Source: Rivularia sp. MS3 (lineage in GTDB: Bacteria > Cyanobacteriota > Cyanobacteriia > Cyanobacteriales > Nostocaceae). From it: DNA of 64,000 bases. Shown one piece after another: positions 7,701 through 17,444 of the stretch. How positions within the stretch are numbered: the first letter of the stretch is position 1; each line of letters starts with the position of its first letter. The stretch lies in the NCBI GenBank assembly GCA_019192545.1, contig JAHCMI010000012.1, forward strand, positions 84,885 to 148,884, read 5' to 3'. Position numbers and translations under genes: made by a program. The notes under the pieces are model-generated. The model searched no databases. It had not been told where the DNA came from and saw only the letters and a program-made list of their open reading frames with translations.

Positions 7701-9467
7701 TTAATTCATTATTTTCCTTAAGTTATCTTTACGCCATTTGGCATCGGCTTTACGATTGGTGCGTATTTCTAAAACCCTAATTCCCTTGCTAGGTAATGGA
7801 TTCAAGTTGTTTTGCAAGTCTTCCCAATTAGTCATTAACTTGTATTCAACACCGTAGGTTTTACAAAGTTGCTCAAAGTCTATATTCTGTGGAGTTGCAA
7901 ACAACTCTTCAAAGGGTGGTTCAAATTCTGATATTGGCAGCATTTCAAAAATTCCACCGCCATTGTTATTAATTAATACTATAGTTAGATGTCCAATAAA
8001 TTTATTTCTGGTCAAAAAACCGTTAGTATCGTGCAGCAAAGCTAAGTCACCTGTTAACATGACGCTGCTTTGTTGATGATGAGCGATTCCTAAAGCAGTT
8101 GACAAAGTACCATCGATACCATTTGCACCACGATTGAAAAATGGCTTAATTCCTAAATTATTTGGTTTCCAGAAAAACTCAACATCCCTTACCGGCATAC
8201 TATTAGATATAAACAAGGGTGTTTCGGGTGGTAAAACTTGAGAAAGCAGCCAAGCGGCTTTACCTTCAAATAACTCTTGTTTTGGCGCTAAAGTTTTATC
8301 GATATTTTTTCTCACCCGATTTTCAGTACTCAACCACATTTGAAGATAATCATCTTTTTGCGCTCCTAGCTTGCCTCCTTGTTTTTCTACTCCCCATACC
8401 AAATCTTCAATATTAATCCGCAAATGAACCACCCTTCCATGTAAAGCATCAATATTGTGATTGGAAGACTCTATTATCCAGCGTAGAGGATTATTATCAT
8501 TCAACCATTGACGTAGTATTTTGCTCGTCGGCATTTCGCCGATTTGAATTACTACTTCTGGATGTAACTCAGTTGCTAAATTTCGACTTCTTAAAATTAA
8601 ATCGTAGGTAGAAATGATATAGGGGTTGAGTAAAGCATGATTTCTGACTGGTGATAATCCCTCTGCCAAAACTGGGAATTTGAAATTTTTGGCAAGCTGG
8701 GCGATCGCTCTACAATACTTTGATGGTTGCTGAGGTTGAGCAACTCCAGCAATGATAATTCCTCGTTTTGTTTCTAGCCATTTTTGAGGGATTGAGAAAG
8801 AAGAATGAATAAATGTTTGTTGACATTTGTGCGTAACTGCGGCAAAAAACTCTTCTGAGCTAAAGTTTGATTGCAATGATTTTAAATTTTCTTTATTAAA
8901 ATCATTTTTATCGCTGATTGGTGGAAGAGGGTCGCGAAAAGGTATATTTAAATGTACTGGGCCAGAAACGGGATAAAGCGTTTGTTCGTAAGCGTATATT
9001 GTGGTTTGACGTAAATAAGCTAACATTTCTGGTGTTAAGCTGGGGATTGCTAATTCTGCTTGCCAATTAGGATAATTAGCAAATAGTTTTAACTGATCGA
9101 TGGTTTGCCCCGAATGGCAATTACGCAATTCCGCCGGTCTATCTGCTGTTAATAATAGTAAAGGTACGCGGCTATAATTTGCTTCCACAACTGCGGAATA
9201 AAAATTTACTCCTGCCGTACCGGAAGTGCAAACTATAGCAACGGGTAAGCCAGTCGCTTTGGCTCTACCCAAAGCGAAAAAAGCAGCTGAACGTTCATCA
9301 AGAATCGGAATAACTTCTATATCTGGTTGAGAAAGAGCAAAAGCAACCGTCAAAGGAGTTGAACGAGAACCCGGACAAATTACAGCGCAAGTCAAACCCA
9401 ATCGTTTAAGGGTTTGGGTAAATATAGAAGCCCAAACTTCGTTGATATTTCTAAATCCAATCGGCAT
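7701..9467 (-). CDS. menD: 2-Succinyl-5-enolpyruvyl-6-hydroxy-3-cyclohexene-1-carboxylate synthase
   Basis: 588 residues, a thiamine-diphosphate enzyme. Seen: the N-terminal pyrimidine domain with CPGSRSTPLTVAF and LDERSAAFFALGRAKATG (the activating Glu lies in DERSA), a central domain, and the C-terminal domain with FNRGANGIDGTLSTALG and the Mg/ThDP motif GDLALLHDTNGFL ... INNNGGGIFEMLP. It adds decarboxylated 2-oxoglutarate to isochorismate in the phylloquinone/menaquinone pathway. Transcribed toward menB; divergent from folB across a 130-nt repeat-filled gap. Confidence 0.96.
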   Translation of the reverse strand: MPIGFRNINEVWASIFTQTLKRLGLTCAVICPGSRSTPLTVAFALSQPDIEVIPILDERSAAFFALGRAKATGLPVAIVCTSGTAGVNFYSAVVEANYSRVPLLLLTADRPAELRNCHSGQTIDQLKLFANYPNWQAELAIPSLTPEMLAYLRQTTIYAYEQTLYPVSGPVHLNIPFRDPLPPISDKNDFNKENLKSLQSNFSSEEFFAAVTHKCQQTFIHSSFSIPQKWLETKRGIIIAGVAQPQQPSKYCRAIAQLAKNFKFPVLAEGLSPVRNHALLNPYIISTYDLILRSRNLATELHPEVVIQIGEMPTSKILRQWLNDNNPLRWIIESSNHNIDALHGRVVHLRINIEDLVWGVEKQGGKLGAQKDDYLQMWLSTENRVRKNIDKTLAPKQELFEGKAAWLLSQVLPPETPLFISNSMPVRDVEFFWKPNNLGIKPFFNRGANGIDGTLSTALGIAHHQQSSVMLTGDLALLHDTNGFLTRNKFIGHLTIVLINNNGGGIFEMLPISEFEPPFEELFATPQNIDFEQLCKTYGVEYKLMTNWEDLQNNLNPLPSKGIRVLEIRTNRKADAKWRKDNLRKIMN

Positions 9468-9479
9468 GAAAAAATCAGG

Positions 9480-9597
9480 TTAAAGGTTAAAAGTTCAAAG
9501 TTAGAGGTTAAACATGAAATATTTATAACTTCTAACTTCTAATTCCTAACTTTAAACTCTTAACTCTTAACTCCTAACTCCTAACTCCTAACTCATT
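9480..9597. repeat. Short tandem heptamer repeats (STRR type)
   Basis: AACTCTTAACTCCTAACTCC-type heptamers fill the menD-folB divergent gap right up to the folB ATG, leaving no Shine-Dalgarno for folB. The promoters of both genes must lie in or around these repeats. Confidence 0.75.
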
Positions 9598-9957
9598 ATG
9601 GACTGCATCTACTTAACGGGAATTCGCGCTTACGGTTACACTGGCTATCTAAAAGAGGAACAAGTATTAGGACAATGGTTTGAGGTGGATGTAAGGTTAT
9701 GGTTGGATTTAAGTATATCTGCTCAAACTGACGCTATTCAAGATACTATCGATTACCGCAGCGTCATTGGTTTAGTGCAGGAAAAAATCAAAACTTCAAA
9801 GTTCGCTTTGGTTGAACGTCTTGCTGGCACTATCGCAGATTCTATTTTACAAAAATGCAATTTGGTAAAGCAAGTTCAAGTGGTATTGAGTAAACCTGCT
9901 GCACCAATTCCAGATTTTGGCGGCAAAATTACTATTGAACTGATTAGAAGCAAATAG
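9598..9957 (+). CDS. folB: Dihydroneopterin aldolase
   Basis: 119 residues, the usual length. Opens with MDCIYLTGIRAYGYTGYLKEE, has DTIDYRSV, the FALVERLAGTIAD helix with the catalytic-region Glu, and ends VQVVLSKPAAPIPDFGGKITIEL, all standard for FolB. It converts 7,8-dihydroneopterin to 6-hydroxymethyl-dihydropterin in folate synthesis. Monocistronic here as far as can be seen; divergent from menD, with repeats immediately before the start codon. Confidence 0.94.
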   Translation: MDCIYLTGIRAYGYTGYLKEEQVLGQWFEVDVRLWLDLSISAQTDAIQDTIDYRSVIGLVQEKIKTSKFALVERLAGTIADSILQKCNLVKQVQVVLSKPAAPIPDFGGKITIELIRSK

Positions 9958-11016
9958 TTACTTAAAGCAAGCAGCAGAAAAATATAGGTAATACGAGTTG
10001 CGATACGCTTTAGCGTTGCCCTTGATATCGCACTTTTAAATCTAAATAGATGTGCGGCTAGATCCCATCGCAGGATAAATGTAAATTATTAATAAAAATT
10101 TTTCTAGTGGGGCATTTTGCCCGCGTTTCGTACACGACTTAAATATGCAAGGTACTAATAATGTTATTGATTGATTAATAAACTGCTAACTCGAATGCCT
10201 ACAACTGAATAAGCTTATAAAGTTTACTAGTTAATTGCTGATTTTTTATATCTTATTGCATATTTTCAGATCGGGCACAAATTGCATATTCTTAATATAG
10301 AGTTGGTAGACTTCGAGCTTATGTAACTTTACAAAAATTAAAGCGATATTTATTTACGGTTCAAATGTAGATATGGACTATTTATGGAACATAAAAGCAA
10401 AAATTAGTGGAGTTAAAAAAACATAATTATAGGTATTTCTTAAAAAAGTGCTTTTTATCTGAGAATACAGGCTATAAGCTCTTTCAGAAGCAAGTTTAGT
10501 AAAACTTTTCATCGATTGCGATTCTGTTATTGCGATTTGAAGATACTATACGTATGTATTCGATTTCAAGACTTTTATTTGATAGTTATATTTAATTATC
10601 TGCCATAGAAAGCCTTGCTCAAAACATAATCTGATTTTGAAGTTCAATTTAATAAATGATATGTAAATATCTAAATAGTGACGTTTTTTTTATTTACTTA
10701 AGTAAAAACCACAGTAATATCGATTTATCGCATAAATAATTATAGCTAAGAGCGAAAAAGATAGCTTTTATACAAGGCGCTTTTGAATATATTAATAATT
10801 AGCTATAATAACTTGGCATTCTATCTGTCAAACAATCAAATAAATGTATCACAAGGCAATAGCAATTGTAGAAGGTCAATGGCAGTAAATCAAATAAACA
10901 AGATTGTGAGGTAGGAACAATGCTGTTTTCAATATTGATTATGATTAGAGTATTGAGATTTTAATCAGCTTGAAAGTTGCAAAACAACTGAATTTTAAGC
11001 AGTGAGTAAATAGCGC
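9958..11016. other. Long AT-rich intergenic region
   Basis: No frame worth calling. Includes small hairpins ACGCT-TT-AGCGT (10005-10016) and GGGCA-TTT-TGCCC (10110-10122). The last few hundred bases are the probable leader and promoter region of the diguanylate cyclase. A noncoding RNA cannot be excluded. Confidence 0.5.
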
Positions 11017-12294
11017 ATGAGCAACCTAAAAGTTTTTCTTGATGAAGAGAAACCAGCCCAGACTTGTTCCGTTAAGAAAAATTTACAAAAGTTTTGGAGC
11101 CGCGTTCTGAAAGTTAATGATGCGATTGAAAAGATAATTGCAAAGGTTGTAGAAAATATTCAAAGTTTTATTTTGAGTGATATTTTGTTGATTAAAGAAT
11201 GCAATGGAAGAATAGCAGTCGTCGTTCAAAGATATCATTTGGATTCTGTACTATATTTGACAGGAATTTGGAAGATTACGAAAAATATTAATAAATATTT
11301 TACCCACTTTTATAAACCTTTTATAACAAGAGACTCGCATATGGTTAGCAAAATGCCTACCTTCAACAATCAACTAAGTAGAGGATTTCAACCGCAAAGG
11401 CAAAATTTCAACGCAGTAATCAATAGTATGGGTTGTGGGGTTATTGTCACAGATGTTAATAGCTGTATCAAAACTATTAATCCTGTTGCAGAAAAACTAA
11501 CTGGCTGGTCAAAAAATGAAGCTATTGGTAAAAACTTGTTGGAAGTTTTTCTTCTCAAAGATGCCGACACAGAAGAAGAAATTGGCAATTTAGCTGCACG
11601 TGCAATGAAGAGGGGTGAAATTTTGAATTTACCGGAAAACTGTAAGCTAGTAGCTAAAAATGGTAGCGAAATATCAGTTGGCGATACTGTTTCACCCGTG
11701 CGAGGAGATGAAGGGGAAATATTAGGAGCGGTATTGGTATTTCAGGATATTAGCAAACGAAAAACGATAGAAGCCGAACTTATACGCAATGCTTTCTATG
11801 ATTCCATAACGGGTTTACCCAATAGAGTTTTGTTTATCGATAGACTTACACAGGCTTTTGAACATAGTAAACGTAGAAAGAATTATTGTTTTGCCGTGTT
11901 GTTTGTTGATTTAGATGGTTTTAAGGGCATTAACGATAAATTTGGTCATGGAATGGGAGATAAATTACTGATAGATATAAGTCAACTTTTGAAGCGCAGC
12001 TTGCGCGCAGGAGATACTGTAGCTAGATTTGGCGGCGATGAATTCGCTATTCTTTTAGAAGACATTAAAGATGTTAGCGATGCTATTAATGTTGCCATAC
12101 GCATTCAAGAAAATTTGGAAACGCCTTTCGATATCAACGAGCGTAAGATTTTGCTCACGGCGAGTATTGGTATTGCTTTGAGCAACCCGAGACATCAAGA
12201 ACCCTTGAATTTATTAGATGATGCAGACAAGGCCATGTATCAAACTAAACAACAAGGTAAGGCTGGATATAGAGTCTTTGACGCTGAATCGTAA
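11017..12294 (+). CDS. PAS-GGDEF diguanylate cyclase
   Basis: 425 residues. The N-terminal 125 have no recognised domain and no clear membrane helix. A PAS domain lies at about 130-250 (FNAVINSMGCGVIVTDVNSC ... GAVLVFQDISKRK). A GGDEF domain follows at about 258-422 with DSITGLPNR, FVDLDGFKGIND and an intact RFGGDEFA (GGDEF 339-343). An RAGD at 330-333, five residues before GGDEF, matches the RxxD inhibitory site, so the enzyme should make c-di-GMP and be product-inhibited. No EAL domain is present. It is solitary after a 1-kb gap. The PAS ligand is unknown. Confidence 0.92.
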   Translation: MSNLKVFLDEEKPAQTCSVKKNLQKFWSRVLKVNDAIEKIIAKVVENIQSFILSDILLIKECNGRIAVVVQRYHLDSVLYLTGIWKITKNINKYFTHFYKPFITRDSHMVSKMPTFNNQLSRGFQPQRQNFNAVINSMGCGVIVTDVNSCIKTINPVAEKLTGWSKNEAIGKNLLEVFLLKDADTEEEIGNLAARAMKRGEILNLPENCKLVAKNGSEISVGDTVSPVRGDEGEILGAVLVFQDISKRKTIEAELIRNAFYDSITGLPNRVLFIDRLTQAFEHSKRRKNYCFAVLFVDLDGFKGINDKFGHGMGDKLLIDISQLLKRSLRAGDTVARFGGDEFAILLEDIKDVSDAINVAIRIQENLETPFDINERKILLTASIGIALSNPRHQEPLNLLDDADKAMYQTKQQGKAGYRVFDAES

Positions 12295-12916
12295 TTAAGA
12301 TTAAAGGTCAAAGGTATTTAGTCACAAGACTTTTGACCTTATAATAATTCCTATCTAGTTTCATACTGCACTTGGATGGAAGCTCGAAGAAACCGACTTT
12401 GTTAAATAATGTCACAATCAAATATCCACAATTTAATATTCACAGTTTAATATTCACAATTTAATATTCACAAAGATATTGCTCTCTTCAAATATCTTCT
12501 ACAGCCAAAAATTAGTTTTAAATCTGGTTCTCAAGTCCAACCTGGGCACTTCGTTTCAATACAATACAGTTTGGAACCTTACCCCGCCTTCTGGGGACTC
12601 CTCTCCTTATAAAGTCTACCGTATACACATATATACACATATATCGAAAAATCCCCCTGTTTAAGGTTGAGAAGGGAAGGGATAATCCAAGAATTATGAT
12701 AAAAACTATACTTTTGTGCTCATCCTCTTAGTAATTATGAACAAAAAAGCTATAATATCCATACTTAAAATTGTCTATAAAATTTAAAAACATTAATAAA
12801 TACAAAGAAATATTAAACAATATATTGACATCGCAAAAATAGTTGATGGAAGAAAATGTGGTGGGGATATATTAGGATGAGATTTGCTTAATGCACTGTT
12901 ATTTGACTAACAATCA
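12295..12916. other. Intergenic region with repeats
   Basis: A 9-bp stem (AAGGTCAAA 12304-12312 with TTTGACCTT 12332-12340) follows the cyclase gene and may end it, though without a T run. AATATTCACAATTTAATATT direct repeats lie at about 12421-12475, then the interrupted REP-like element. The rest is the AT-rich leader of the ABC transporter operon. Confidence 0.5.
12576..12681. repeat. REP-like repeat, copy 2, split by about 50 bases
   Basis: The left part (ACCTTACCCCGCCTTCTGGG ... CTCTCCTTATAAA, to 12613) and the right part (AGGTTGAGAAGGGAAGGG from 12664) correspond to the copy at 6518-6570. Between them sits a 50-base block with TATACACATATATACACATA, absent from copy 1. Confidence 0.5.
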
Positions 12917-14227
12917 ATGTTGGATTTAGAAGCGATAGACCAATTGAGAAAAGTATTGCAGAAACTTAAATTTAAAGTTTTGACAATATTTCTTATTGTT
13001 GTATTTGGGATAGTGATTTCATCAGTAAAGCCAGCCCAAACACAAGAGCCGGTAACGTTAAATTTACTGATGACAGCCCCCGATGCCGAGCCTTGGAAGA
13101 ATGGAATAGTAAAGGATTTTGAAGTAAAAAACCCCGGTATTCGTATCAAGATTATTGAAGGTCCGAATGCTACAGATTTGTTAGAAAATATGTACACTTC
13201 TGCCTTTATATTGGGGGATTCTCCTTATGACTTAATTAATATGGATGTCATTTGGACACCAAAATTTGCTGCTGCTGGTTGGTTGTTAGACTTGACAGAT
13301 AAAATTACGAAAGATGAATTAGCAGCATTTTCGCAAAAAGATGTAGAAGGGCGGCGTTATAAGGGTAAACTATATGCGGTTCCCATGCGTAGCGATGTGG
13401 GAATGCTTTATTACCGAAAAGATTTACTCAAAGAAGCGGGATTTAATCCCCCAGAAAGTTTTGATGATTTAATCAAAATATCCGAAGCTTTAAAAGATAA
13501 ATCAAAAGATAGATGGGGTTATGTTTGGCAGGGGAAGCAATATGAAGGATTAGCTGCAATGTTTGTGGAAGTTCTGGAAGGTTTTGGTGGTTATTGGGTT
13601 AACCCCGAAACATTAGAAGTAGGATTAGATAAACCGGAAACATTACAAGCAATTGAATTTCTGAAAAACACCATTGAAACAGAAATTTCTCCCGACGGAG
13701 TCACAACATATCAAGAAGAAGAAACCAGACGGATTTTTCAAAATGGGAATTCAGTTTTCTTAAGAAATTGGCCTTACGTTTGGCCTCTTGCAACTCAAGA
13801 ATCTTCACCTATCGACGGTAAAATTGCTATCAAACCGATGGTACATAATAAGAATGGAAGCAGCGGAGCTTGTTTGGGTGGTTGGGCTTTAGGAATATCG
13901 AAATCTACCAAACATCCCGAAGAAGCTTGGAAAGCAATTCAGTATTTTACTTCCGAAGAAGCACAGCGAAAATTTATCTTAGAAGCTGGTTTTGTACCCA
14001 GTCGTCGTTCGTTATTTACAGATCCACAAATTGTCGCAAAATATCCACATTATCCTGAATTATTGAAAGTTGTAGATAAAGCAGTATTACGTCCACCCAT
14101 TGCTCAATACGCTCAAGCATCCGACATTTTACAACGCTATCTTTCGGCTGCATTAACAAACCGAATCACTCCCGAAGCAGCGATGAAGAATGCTGCATCC
14201 GAAACTCGTCAGTTGTTAGGTAGGTAA
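12917..14227 (+). CDS. Carbohydrate ABC transporter, extracellular solute-binding protein (family 1)
   Basis: 436 residues. An N-terminal membrane segment at about 21-36 is followed by KPAQTQEPV, consistent with a signal peptide or anchor. The mature part has the family 1 sugar-binding pattern: LNLLMTAPDAEPWKNGIVKD, FEVKNPGIRIKI, DLINMDVIWTPKFAAAGWL, GRRYKGKLYAVPMRSDVGML (the typical 'YGVP' hinge region), and GACLGGWALGISKSTKHPEE. Followed by two permeases and an ATPase in order, all in the same direction, it makes a complete importer. Relatives bind trehalose, maltose, sucrose or glucosylglycerol; the substrate cannot be read from sequence. Confidence 0.88.
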   Translation: MLDLEAIDQLRKVLQKLKFKVLTIFLIVVFGIVISSVKPAQTQEPVTLNLLMTAPDAEPWKNGIVKDFEVKNPGIRIKIIEGPNATDLLENMYTSAFILGDSPYDLINMDVIWTPKFAAAGWLLDLTDKITKDELAAFSQKDVEGRRYKGKLYAVPMRSDVGMLYYRKDLLKEAGFNPPESFDDLIKISEALKDKSKDRWGYVWQGKQYEGLAAMFVEVLEGFGGYWVNPETLEVGLDKPETLQAIEFLKNTIETEISPDGVTTYQEEETRRIFQNGNSVFLRNWPYVWPLATQESSPIDGKIAIKPMVHNKNGSSGACLGGWALGISKSTKHPEEAWKAIQYFTSEEAQRKFILEAGFVPSRRSLFTDPQIVAKYPHYPELLKVVDKAVLRPPIAQYAQASDILQRYLSAALTNRITPEAAMKNAASETRQLLGR

Positions 14228-14310
14228 CAGGTAATTGGTAATTGCTGATGGGTAATCGAAGAAAAATTCTGAACTGTAAACCACTAACAACTAACAACTA
14301 ACAACTAAAT

Positions 14311-15201
14311 ATGGAAACAATTCGGAGTAGAGAACAAAAAACGGCTTTAATTTTGTTAATACCAGCGATGCTGTTGCTGTTGTTGGTTTTTGGCTATCCC
14401 ATCGCTCGCGCTTTTTGGTTGAGTTTGTTTACGGAAAATTTGGGAACGCAATTGCAGCCTGTTTTTTCGGGCTTTGATAATTATGCCAGGATGGCAGGAG
14501 ATGGGCGGTTTTGGCAAAGCTTTCTTGTCACAACTATATTTACTAGCGCGTCAGTAATTTCGGAATTGATATTAGGTTTGGTAATCGCTTTGGTATTAAA
14601 TCAGCAGTTTTTTGGACGTGGTTTAGTAAGAACAACAGCCATTTTGCCTTGGGCTTTACCTACTGCTTTAATTGGTTTGGCTTGGGCTTGGATTTTTAAC
14701 GATCAATACGGTGTAGCAAACGATATCTTATTGCGATTCGGCTTTATTGAAAACGGGATTACCTGGCTAGGAGATCCAACTTTAGCAATGGTTGCAGTTA
14801 TTTTTGCTGATGTTTGGAAAACTACACCTTTTATCAGTATTTTGCTGTTAGCTGGTTTGCAATCAATATCAAGCGATTTGTATGAGGCACATTCGATTGA
14901 TGGAGCAACTCCTTGGCAAAGTTTCCAGCAAATAACTCTGCCACTTTTGATACCACAAATCTTGATAGCCGTATTATTTCGCTTTGCTCAAGCATTCGGC
15001 ATCTTTGATTTAATTTCCGTAATGACAGGTGGTGGCCCCGGAGGAGCAACAGAAGTGGTATCGCTTTATATCTACTCCACCATCATGCGTTATTTAGACT
15101 TTGGTTACGGTGCAGCTTTGGTTGTAGTAACTTTTATGCTGTTGATTTTCGCCGTAATTATTGCAAGTTTACTACTTCGTGTATCTCGCACGAGTACTTA
15201 A
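14311..15201 (+). CDS. Carbohydrate ABC transporter permease 1 (MalF/UgpA type)
   Basis: 296 residues with six likely transmembrane helices, the first at about 12-34 (ALILLIPAMLLLLLVFGYP). The EAA loop reads EAHSIDGATPWQSFQQITLP, which docks the ATPase; the 'VMTGGGPGGATEVVSLYIY' segment is typical of this family. 83 nt after the binding-protein gene; the gap carries ACTAACAACTAACAACTAA repeats that run to within 3 nt of the start, with no Shine-Dalgarno. Works as the heterodimer partner of the next gene. Confidence 0.92.
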   Translation: METIRSREQKTALILLIPAMLLLLLVFGYPIARAFWLSLFTENLGTQLQPVFSGFDNYARMAGDGRFWQSFLVTTIFTSASVISELILGLVIALVLNQQFFGRGLVRTTAILPWALPTALIGLAWAWIFNDQYGVANDILLRFGFIENGITWLGDPTLAMVAVIFADVWKTTPFISILLLAGLQSISSDLYEAHSIDGATPWQSFQQITLPLLIPQILIAVLFRFAQAFGIFDLISVMTGGGPGGATEVVSLYIYSTIMRYLDFGYGAALVVVTFMLLIFAVIIASLLLRVSRTST

Positions 15202-15279
15202 AAGTAAGTATTGGCCATTGGGCATTAGTAAATTATTTACTAACAACCAACAACTAACTACTAACAACTAACTACCAAT

Positions 15280-16116
15280 ATGAAAAAAAATCTTCTAAAA
15301 CAAATATTGCTATGGTTGGCAATTATTTTTGTCGTTGTATTTAGTTTGGCTCCAGCTTTATGGCAGTTATTGACTTCATTTAAGCTGAATGAAGATATTT
15401 CCAAACTTCCTACTATTTACTTTCCAACTCGCTTTACTTTAAGTCATTATACGGAATTATTCGACCGTCGCCCTTTCTGGCGCTATATATTAAATAGTGC
15501 TTTTGTTTCAATTCTTTCTACAGCTTTTGCTTTGGGTATAGGTGCCCCGGCTGCTTATGCTTTGGCTCGTTTGCGTCCGAAGGGTCAAAATATTATTCTT
15601 GCGAGTATTTTAGTTGTTACACTTTTCCCTGGAATTCTACTATTTTTTGGATTATTAGAAATTGTGCAATTTTTGCGTTTAGGTAACAATTATTTAGCAC
15701 TAATAATTCCTTATACTGCAATAAACTTACCCCTGACTATTTTAGTTCTACGGAGTTTTTTCGAGCAATTACCTAAAGATTTAGAAGATTCTGCAAGAGT
15801 TGATGGCTACAATACTTGGCAAACATTAACACAAATAATTTTACCAATGACTCTTCCGGCTTTGGTAACGACGGGAATTCTCACATTTATTTTTGCATGG
15901 AATGAGTTTATATTCGCACTTACATTCATTACCCGTGATGATATGAAAACAATTCCCGTTGCCGCAGCCCAATTAAGTGGTGCTTCAACTTTTGAAATAC
16001 CTTATGGTCCCATTGCCGCAGCGACAGTTTTAGGAACATTACCCTTAGTACTATTAGTTCTATTTTTCCAGCGCAAAATTGTTCAAGGGCTTACCGCAGG
16101 AGCAGTCAAGGGATGA
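15280..16116 (+). CDS. Carbohydrate ABC transporter permease 2 (MalG/UgpE type)
   Basis: 278 residues, six predicted transmembrane helices, first at about 10-32. EAA loop EDSARVDGYNTWQTLTQIIL followed by PMTLPALVTTGI; family segments FKLNEDISKLPTIYFPT and FIFAWNEFIFALTFI. 78 nt downstream of permease 1, again separated by ACTAACAACTAAC-type repeats. Together with the adjacent genes it forms the transmembrane pore of the sugar importer. Confidence 0.92.
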   Translation: MKKNLLKQILLWLAIIFVVVFSLAPALWQLLTSFKLNEDISKLPTIYFPTRFTLSHYTELFDRRPFWRYILNSAFVSILSTAFALGIGAPAAYALARLRPKGQNIILASILVVTLFPGILLFFGLLEIVQFLRLGNNYLALIIPYTAINLPLTILVLRSFFEQLPKDLEDSARVDGYNTWQTLTQIILPMTLPALVTTGILTFIFAWNEFIFALTFITRDDMKTIPVAAAQLSGASTFEIPYGPIAAATVLGTLPLVLLVLFFQRKIVQGLTAGAVKG

Positions 16117-16307
16117 CTTAGCAGTGAACAGTGAGCAACAAGTAGTAAGTAGCAAGTAATGAGTAGCAAGTAAAGAGTTGTTAGTTAAAAATTAATTTTT
16201 CCTTGTTTCTTCCTAATTACCAATTACCTATTATCATTTCTCCTTCCTAATCTTCCCATGCTCAATTCCCAATTCCCAATCCAAAGTCTAAAATCCAAAA
16301 TTCAAGA
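16117..16307. repeat. Tandem heptamer repeats within the transporter operon
   Basis: AGTAGTAAGTAGCAAGTAAT and CCAATTACC/CCAATTCCCAAT type repeats fill the 191 nt between permease 2 and the ATPase gene; no hairpin with a T run is evident, so readthrough is plausible. Confidence 0.55.
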
Positions 16308-17381
16308 ATGGCTAAACTTCAACTTACAAACTTAAACAAAACCTTTTCTCCAAAAGTAATTCCGGTTAAGGATATTAGTTTATCTGTGGATGATAGCGAA
16401 TTTCTGACGTTATTAGGGCCAAGCGGTTGCGGTAAATCTACAACCTTAAGAATGATTGCGGGTTTAGAAGAAGTTACCAAAGGAAAAATATTTCTGGGTA
16501 AAGAGGATATTACCTATAAACGCGCAGGCGATCGCAACATGGCGATGGTGTTCCAAAGTTACGCGCTATACCCACACATGACAGTACGGGAAAATCTAGC
16601 TTCAGGATTAAAGTTAAAAAAAGTACCCAGTGGTGAAATACAAAGCCGAGTTACTGAAGTAGCAGCGCTTTTAGGATTAGAAGAGTTATTTCAACGCAAA
16701 CCCGGACAACTTTCTGGTGGACAAAGACAGCGTGTTGCTGTAGGTAGAGCCTTGGTACGTAAAGCTGAAGCTTATTTATTAGATGAACCTTTGAGTAACC
16801 TTGATGCACTATTGCGGGAAAGAGTGCGAGCCGATATCAAGCAGATATTTGCAGCACAACAAGCGCCGGTAGTTTATGTTACCCACGACCAAACCGAAGC
16901 AATGACGCTTTCTTCTAAAGTCGCGGTATTAAATAACGGTTACGTACAGCAACTTGCACCGCCAGCAGATATTTACAACCATCCTGCCAATTTATTTGTA
17001 GCCGGTTTTGTGGGCAGCCCTCAGATGAATTTGCTTACTATCCCCTGCAAAGGAAACAGCGCCATGCTGGGAGATTTTTCTGTTACTACACCAAAATTTT
17101 CTACTTCACCACCGCAAATTGTTTTAGGTATTCGTCCCGAACACGTTCGCGTTGCGCTACCAGAAGATACGCAAACCTTGAAAGGAAGAGTTTATCTGGT
17201 AGAGAACTTAGGAATGTACAAACTAGTCAGCGTACATGTTGCTAGTTCTCAAACAGAACTGCCGACTATCCGCGCTTTATTACCTCCAGATCAAAATTGG
17301 GATAACGAAGAAATTACCCTTGCTCTACCCTCAGAGAACATTCACTGGTTTGATGTTGAGTCGGGGAATGCGTTGCAGTGA
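16308..17381 (+). CDS. Carbohydrate ABC transporter ATP-binding protein (MalK/UgpC type)
   Basis: 357 residues. Walker A GPSGCGKST at about 38-46, Q-loop MVFQSYALYPHMTVRENL, signature LSGGQRQRVAVGRAL, Walker B AYLLDEPLSNLDA, H-loop VYVTHDQTEAMTLS. The C-terminal third is the regulatory TOBE/OB domain typical of sugar importers (VGSPQMNLL, LGIRPEHVRV). It energises the permease pair upstream; such ATPases may serve several sugar transporters in one cell. The stop is followed by GAGCAGTTA-type repeats. Confidence 0.93.
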   Translation: MAKLQLTNLNKTFSPKVIPVKDISLSVDDSEFLTLLGPSGCGKSTTLRMIAGLEEVTKGKIFLGKEDITYKRAGDRNMAMVFQSYALYPHMTVRENLASGLKLKKVPSGEIQSRVTEVAALLGLEELFQRKPGQLSGGQRQRVAVGRALVRKAEAYLLDEPLSNLDALLRERVRADIKQIFAAQQAPVVYVTHDQTEAMTLSSKVAVLNNGYVQQLAPPADIYNHPANLFVAGFVGSPQMNLLTIPCKGNSAMLGDFSVTTPKFSTSPPQIVLGIRPEHVRVALPEDTQTLKGRVYLVENLGMYKLVSVHVASSQTELPTIRALLPPDQNWDNEEITLALPSENIHWFDVESGNALQ

Positions 17382-17444
17382 GCAGTTATCAGTGAGCAGT
17401 TAACAGTTAAGGTTTACAATTAAATAACTCCTAACTCCTAACTC

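Noticed and set aside
7701..9467. Acetolactate synthase or another ThDP enzyme
   Set aside because: The menB neighbour and the CPGSRSTPL and GANGIDGTLSTALG segments point to MenD.
12479..12664. 61-codon frame downstream of the cyclase
   Set aside because: It reads through the interrupted REP-like repeat; composition is not coding.
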